Positions 50,031 through 52,394 of a stretch of DNA of 52,394 nucleotides are shown one piece after another. Below the pieces are notes generated by a model. That model did no database searches. It saw nothing but the letters and a program-made list of their open reading frames with translations, and was not told the origin of the DNA. Position 1 is the stretch's first letter. Every line of letters starts with the position of its first letter. The stretch is from Paenibacillus sp. 32O-W (GTDB taxonomy: Bacteria; Bacillota; Bacilli; Paenibacillales; NBRC-103111), in contig NZ_VEGP01000036.1 of NCBI RefSeq assembly GCF_007679495.1, forward strand, positions 1 through 52,394, read 5' to 3'. The position numbers were made by a program, and so were the translations under genes.

Positions 50031-50738
50031 ATGTATCGTCTCTGCACGGTTTTATTGGTTGTTTGGCTTGCCGGATGTCAAGCTATTCCTGATACCTCAC
50101 AAGATGTTATGAAAGAAACTCAACCAACCGAAAAGAAGGTGGAAATTATGAACCAGCAATTGATTCACTACGCAGAGCAAGGAGACACAGAAAATGTTCT
50201 GAAGCTGCTTGAAGACGGAGCAGATATCAACGCAACGGATGCTCACGGAAGAACGGCCGTACTGGCGGCAACCTACAACAATAAAACAGACACGGTCAGG
50301 GCACTGATCGATAAGGGTGCGGACATTAACCTACGGGATGAGCGCTTAAATAATGTCCTTCTATATGCGGGGGCCGAAGGGCTTCTCGACATCGTCAAGC
50401 TCGCCATCGAGGCCGGAGCCGATACGAAGCTGACGAACCGGTTTGGAGGGACGGCTCTAATCCCCGCTTCGGAGCGCGGACATGTCGATGTGGTTAAAGA
50501 GCTGCTTGCTCATTCGGATATTGATGTTAATCATATTAATAATTTACACTGGACAGCATTATTGGAAGCGGTCATTCTTGGCAACGGCGGAGAAAAGCAT
50601 CAGCAAATCGTGCAGCTGTTAGTGGATCATGGAGCTGATGTCCACATCGGGGACGGAGACGGAATCACCCCTCTGGAGCATGCGCAGCAGCGCGGATTTG
50701 AGGAAATCGCAGCTATATTGATAAATGCCGGGGCATAA
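50031..50738 (+). CDS. Ankyrin-repeat lipoprotein
   Basis: About 235 residues. ATG at 50031 lies eight bases after GGAG; another ATG at 50025 is too close. The signal ends in a lipobox (VVWLAGCQA), so the protein is anchored outside the membrane. From about residue 45 come about five ankyrin repeats (LLEDGADINATDAHGRTAVL, LIDKGADINLRDERLNNVLL, AIEAGADTKLTNRFGGTALI, VDHGADVHIGDGDGITPLEH). Ankyrin arrays mediate protein contacts. It precedes the amidohydrolase on the same strand by about 60 bases. Confidence 0.87.
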   Translation: MYRLCTVLLVVWLAGCQAIPDTSQDVMKETQPTEKKVEIMNQQLIHYAEQGDTENVLKLLEDGADINATDAHGRTAVLAATYNNKTDTVRALIDKGADINLRDERLNNVLLYAGAEGLLDIVKLAIEAGADTKLTNRFGGTALIPASERGHVDVVKELLAHSDIDVNHINNLHWTALLEAVILGNGGEKHQQIVQLLVDHGADVHIGDGDGITPLEHAQQRGFEEIAAILINAGA

Positions 50739-50798
50739 ATAACGTTGAAATTATTGAAAGCCATCGGGCTGATTATGATGTGAGAGGAGACAACCGAA

Positions 50799-52043
50799 AT
50801 GACGAATAAAGCCTATTGGTTAACGAACGTCCGCTTGGAAGCCGGTTACCTCCGCCAAGACGGTATCGTCGCGGGTACGGAAACGGAGCTATGTGATGTA
50901 TGTATTGAAGATGGAAAAATGAAAGAAATCATTCCTGCCGGCCAGCCTTTGGAAACGGATTTGCCTGTGCGGGATGCGAAAAATTATTTAATGCTCCCCT
51001 CCTTCAGGGATATGCACATCCATTTGGATAAAACATACTACGGAGGCCCTTGGAAAGCGCCGACGATCCCTGCTAAAGGGATTTGGACAAGACTGGAGGA
51101 AGAGCAGGAGTTACTTCCCCGCTTGCTGCCTGTAGCAGAAGAAAGAGCAAAGAAATTGCTCGAATTGCTCCTAAATTCAGGCACGACTCATATTCGCACA
51201 CATTGCAACGTGGATCTCGTCGTCGGGTTGAAAAATCTGGAGGCCACCTTGCGGGCCGTTGAAGCCTATCAAGGGAAAGCTTCCGTCGAAATTGTCGCTT
51301 TTCCGCAGCGAGGTTTATTACGCAGCCAGTCCGTTTCGCTGGTTCGGGAAGCACTGCGAAGCGGAGCTTCATTAGTGGGCGGGGTCGATCCTGCAACCAT
51401 TGACGTCGATCCTGCAACCATTGACGGGGATATTGAGAAGTCCCTTCAGACGATCATGGAGCTTGCGGTGGAAGCCAATGCGAACATTGACCTTCATTTG
51501 CACGATCCGGGCCATCTGGGCCTGTTTACGATTCAGCGATTGGCTCATCTGACGGAGGAAGCCGGCTGGCAAGGAAGAGTGACCATAAGCCATGCTTTGG
51601 CCCTGGCCGATATTCCCCTTCAAGAAGCCTGCGAAGCCGCCAAGCTGCTGGCCCGCCATGGAATTTCGATTACCTCCTCGGTTCCTCTGACCAGGACGAT
51701 TCCGATTCCTCTCCTGAGGGATCATGGAGTGGACGTATCCCTTGGCGATGACAGCATTACGGATCATTGGTCCCCCTTCGGGAAGGGAGATAGCTTGGAG
51801 AAGGCCGGGACGTTGGCGGAGCGCTTCAGCTTACGCGATGAACGTTCGCTTGGACAAGCCCTTGGATTTATTACAGGAGGGGTCACTCCTTTAAATAAAG
51901 AAGGGGAGCGCGTATGGCCCAAAGCCGGCGACAATGCCGATATCGTGCTGGTGGAAGCCTCCTGCTCGGCCGAAGCTGTGGCAAGAAGATCGAGACGGGT
52001 AGCTACCCTGTTCCGGGGAGAAGTCGTCTCTGGTTCCATATGA
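50799..52043 (+). CDS. Amidohydrolase (cytosine-deaminase-like)
   Basis: A 414-residue metal-dependent amidohydrolase. The N-terminal metal motif is DMHIHLDKTYYG (HxH-type). Later ligands are likely in IDLHLHD, ISHALAL and SLGDDSI (conserved D). The fold and the LDKT segment match cytosine deaminase and related cyclic-amide hydrolases. A 21-bp tandem duplication (51384-51425) adds seven residues, repeating VDPATID, just before a helix in the barrel. This sits in a loop and need not destroy activity. Substrates in this family are pyrimidines, creatinine-like or isocyanurate-like rings. Confidence 0.87.
   Translation: MTNKAYWLTNVRLEAGYLRQDGIVAGTETELCDVCIEDGKMKEIIPAGQPLETDLPVRDAKNYLMLPSFRDMHIHLDKTYYGGPWKAPTIPAKGIWTRLEEEQELLPRLLPVAEERAKKLLELLLNSGTTHIRTHCNVDLVVGLKNLEATLRAVEAYQGKASVEIVAFPQRGLLRSQSVSLVREALRSGASLVGGVDPATIDVDPATIDGDIEKSLQTIMELAVEANANIDLHLHDPGHLGLFTIQRLAHLTEEAGWQGRVTISHALALADIPLQEACEAAKLLARHGISITSSVPLTRTIPIPLLRDHGVDVSLGDDSITDHWSPFGKGDSLEKAGTLAERFSLRDERSLGQALGFITGGVTPLNKEGERVWPKAGDNADIVLVEASCSAEAVARRSRRVATLFRGEVVSGSI
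51384..51425 (+). repeat. 21-bp tandem duplication inside the amidohydrolase gene
   Basis: The 21 bases starting GTCGATCCTGCAACC are repeated exactly at 51384-51404 and 51405-51425, in frame. They duplicate VDPATID in the protein. Confidence 0.92.
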
Positions 52044-52093
52044 AAACAACCGCCGATTGACGGTACCGGTGACGCGTTTCCGACAGGGACGTT

Positions 52094-52394
52094 CTACTGG
52101 AGTTTCTGCAGCTAGTTCCACCTGTAGGGCGCGTCTTACTGGAGTTTCCGCAGCTAGTTCCCCTGGAGGGCGCGTCTTACTGGCGTTTCTGCAGCTAGTT
52201 TCTCCTGTAGGGCGCGTCTTACTGGCGTTTCTGCAGGTAGTTCCCCTATAGGGTGCGTCTAACTGGATTTCATACAGTTAGTTTGCCCCTCTGGAGCAAA
52301 AGACGGGGAACTACCTGGAAAATCCGTCTATTTTACCGTCTGCAGGCATCGTTGCAAGCGGAGCGGCACGTCTAACTGTATTTTGTACAGGTAG
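52094..52394 (+). repeat. Second cluster of 22-23-bp palindromes, running off the window
   Basis: Copies at 52094-52115, 52135-52157, 52176-52198, 52218-52240 and 52259-52281 follow a strict 41-42-base period, with another at 52372-52394. Consensus is CT(A/T)ACTGG-n8-CAG(C/T)TAG. The end segment is almost identical to 36286-36371. The array continues past the window edge. Confidence 0.8.

Noticed and set aside
1-52394. tRNA, rRNA or tmRNA genes
   Set aside because: No T-arm GTTCRANYC box within a foldable cloverleaf and no ribosomal RNA signature was seen by eye.

Overview
The window reads as a chromosome segment of a Paenibacillus-like Firmicute. The basis is: Bacillales-type ribosome sites (AGGAGG) and sigma-A promoters; Lpl/ytc-type and ribose-type sugar ABC transporters; GntR, TetR and MarR regulators; and clusters of short intergenic palindromes of a kind I associate with Paenibacillus. 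No rRNA, tRNA, origin or intact prophage was seen. Genus assignment is inference.

Layout. 1-2779: a decaying sugar ABC operon. The lipoprotein is truncated, one permease is frameshifted and one is intact; a possible transposase tail lies at the window edge. 2897-4222: a GNAT acetyltransferase and a TetR regulator with a paired operator. About 4223-14030: an AT-rich accessory island. It holds a three-gene unit (DNA methyltransferase; a receiver-like response-regulator protein of unknown output; a large protein with two GHKL ATPase domains), a broken IS630-type insertion sequence with 28-bp inverted repeats, a metzincin remnant, a Fic protein and a two-repeat CRISPR-like array without cas genes. 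14404-18065: an AraC remnant, a zinc-ribbon/RpoA-CTD-like protein, a UvrD/PcrA-type helicase and a VOC protein.

18181-31248 is a twelve-gene minus-strand catabolic operon: GntR, ribose-type ABC importer (ATPase, permease, binding lipoprotein), a GH20-like glycosidase, a frameshifted M20 peptidase/deacylase, RidA, MBL hydrolase, class V aminotransferase, zinc alcohol dehydrogenase, Gfo/Idh/MocA oxidoreductase and an FAH-family hydrolase. Together they suggest uptake and breakdown of an amino- or N-acylated sugar. 31249-32254 carries only repeats. Then come an APH-like kinase, GntR plus an IlvD/Edd dehydratase, a palindrome cluster, and a divergent nucleobase permease/Rieske oxygenase pair.

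39629-47250 holds three ABC export modules with their own regulators (GntR-ATPase-permease; TetR-HU-like-ATPase-permease; MarR plus an ATPase/permease deletion fusion) and a TraB/GumN protein. 47261-52394 has a toxin-antitoxin-like pair, a NUDIX hydrolase, LysR, an ankyrin lipoprotein, an amidohydrolase with an internal 21-bp duplication, and a second palindrome cluster sharing an approximately 85-bp near-identical block with the one at 36 kb.

The strongest candidate for an undescribed system is the methyltransferase/receiver/double-GHKL unit at 4593-10817. It looks like a two-component signalling pair wired to a DNA methyltransferase, with no recognisable nuclease.
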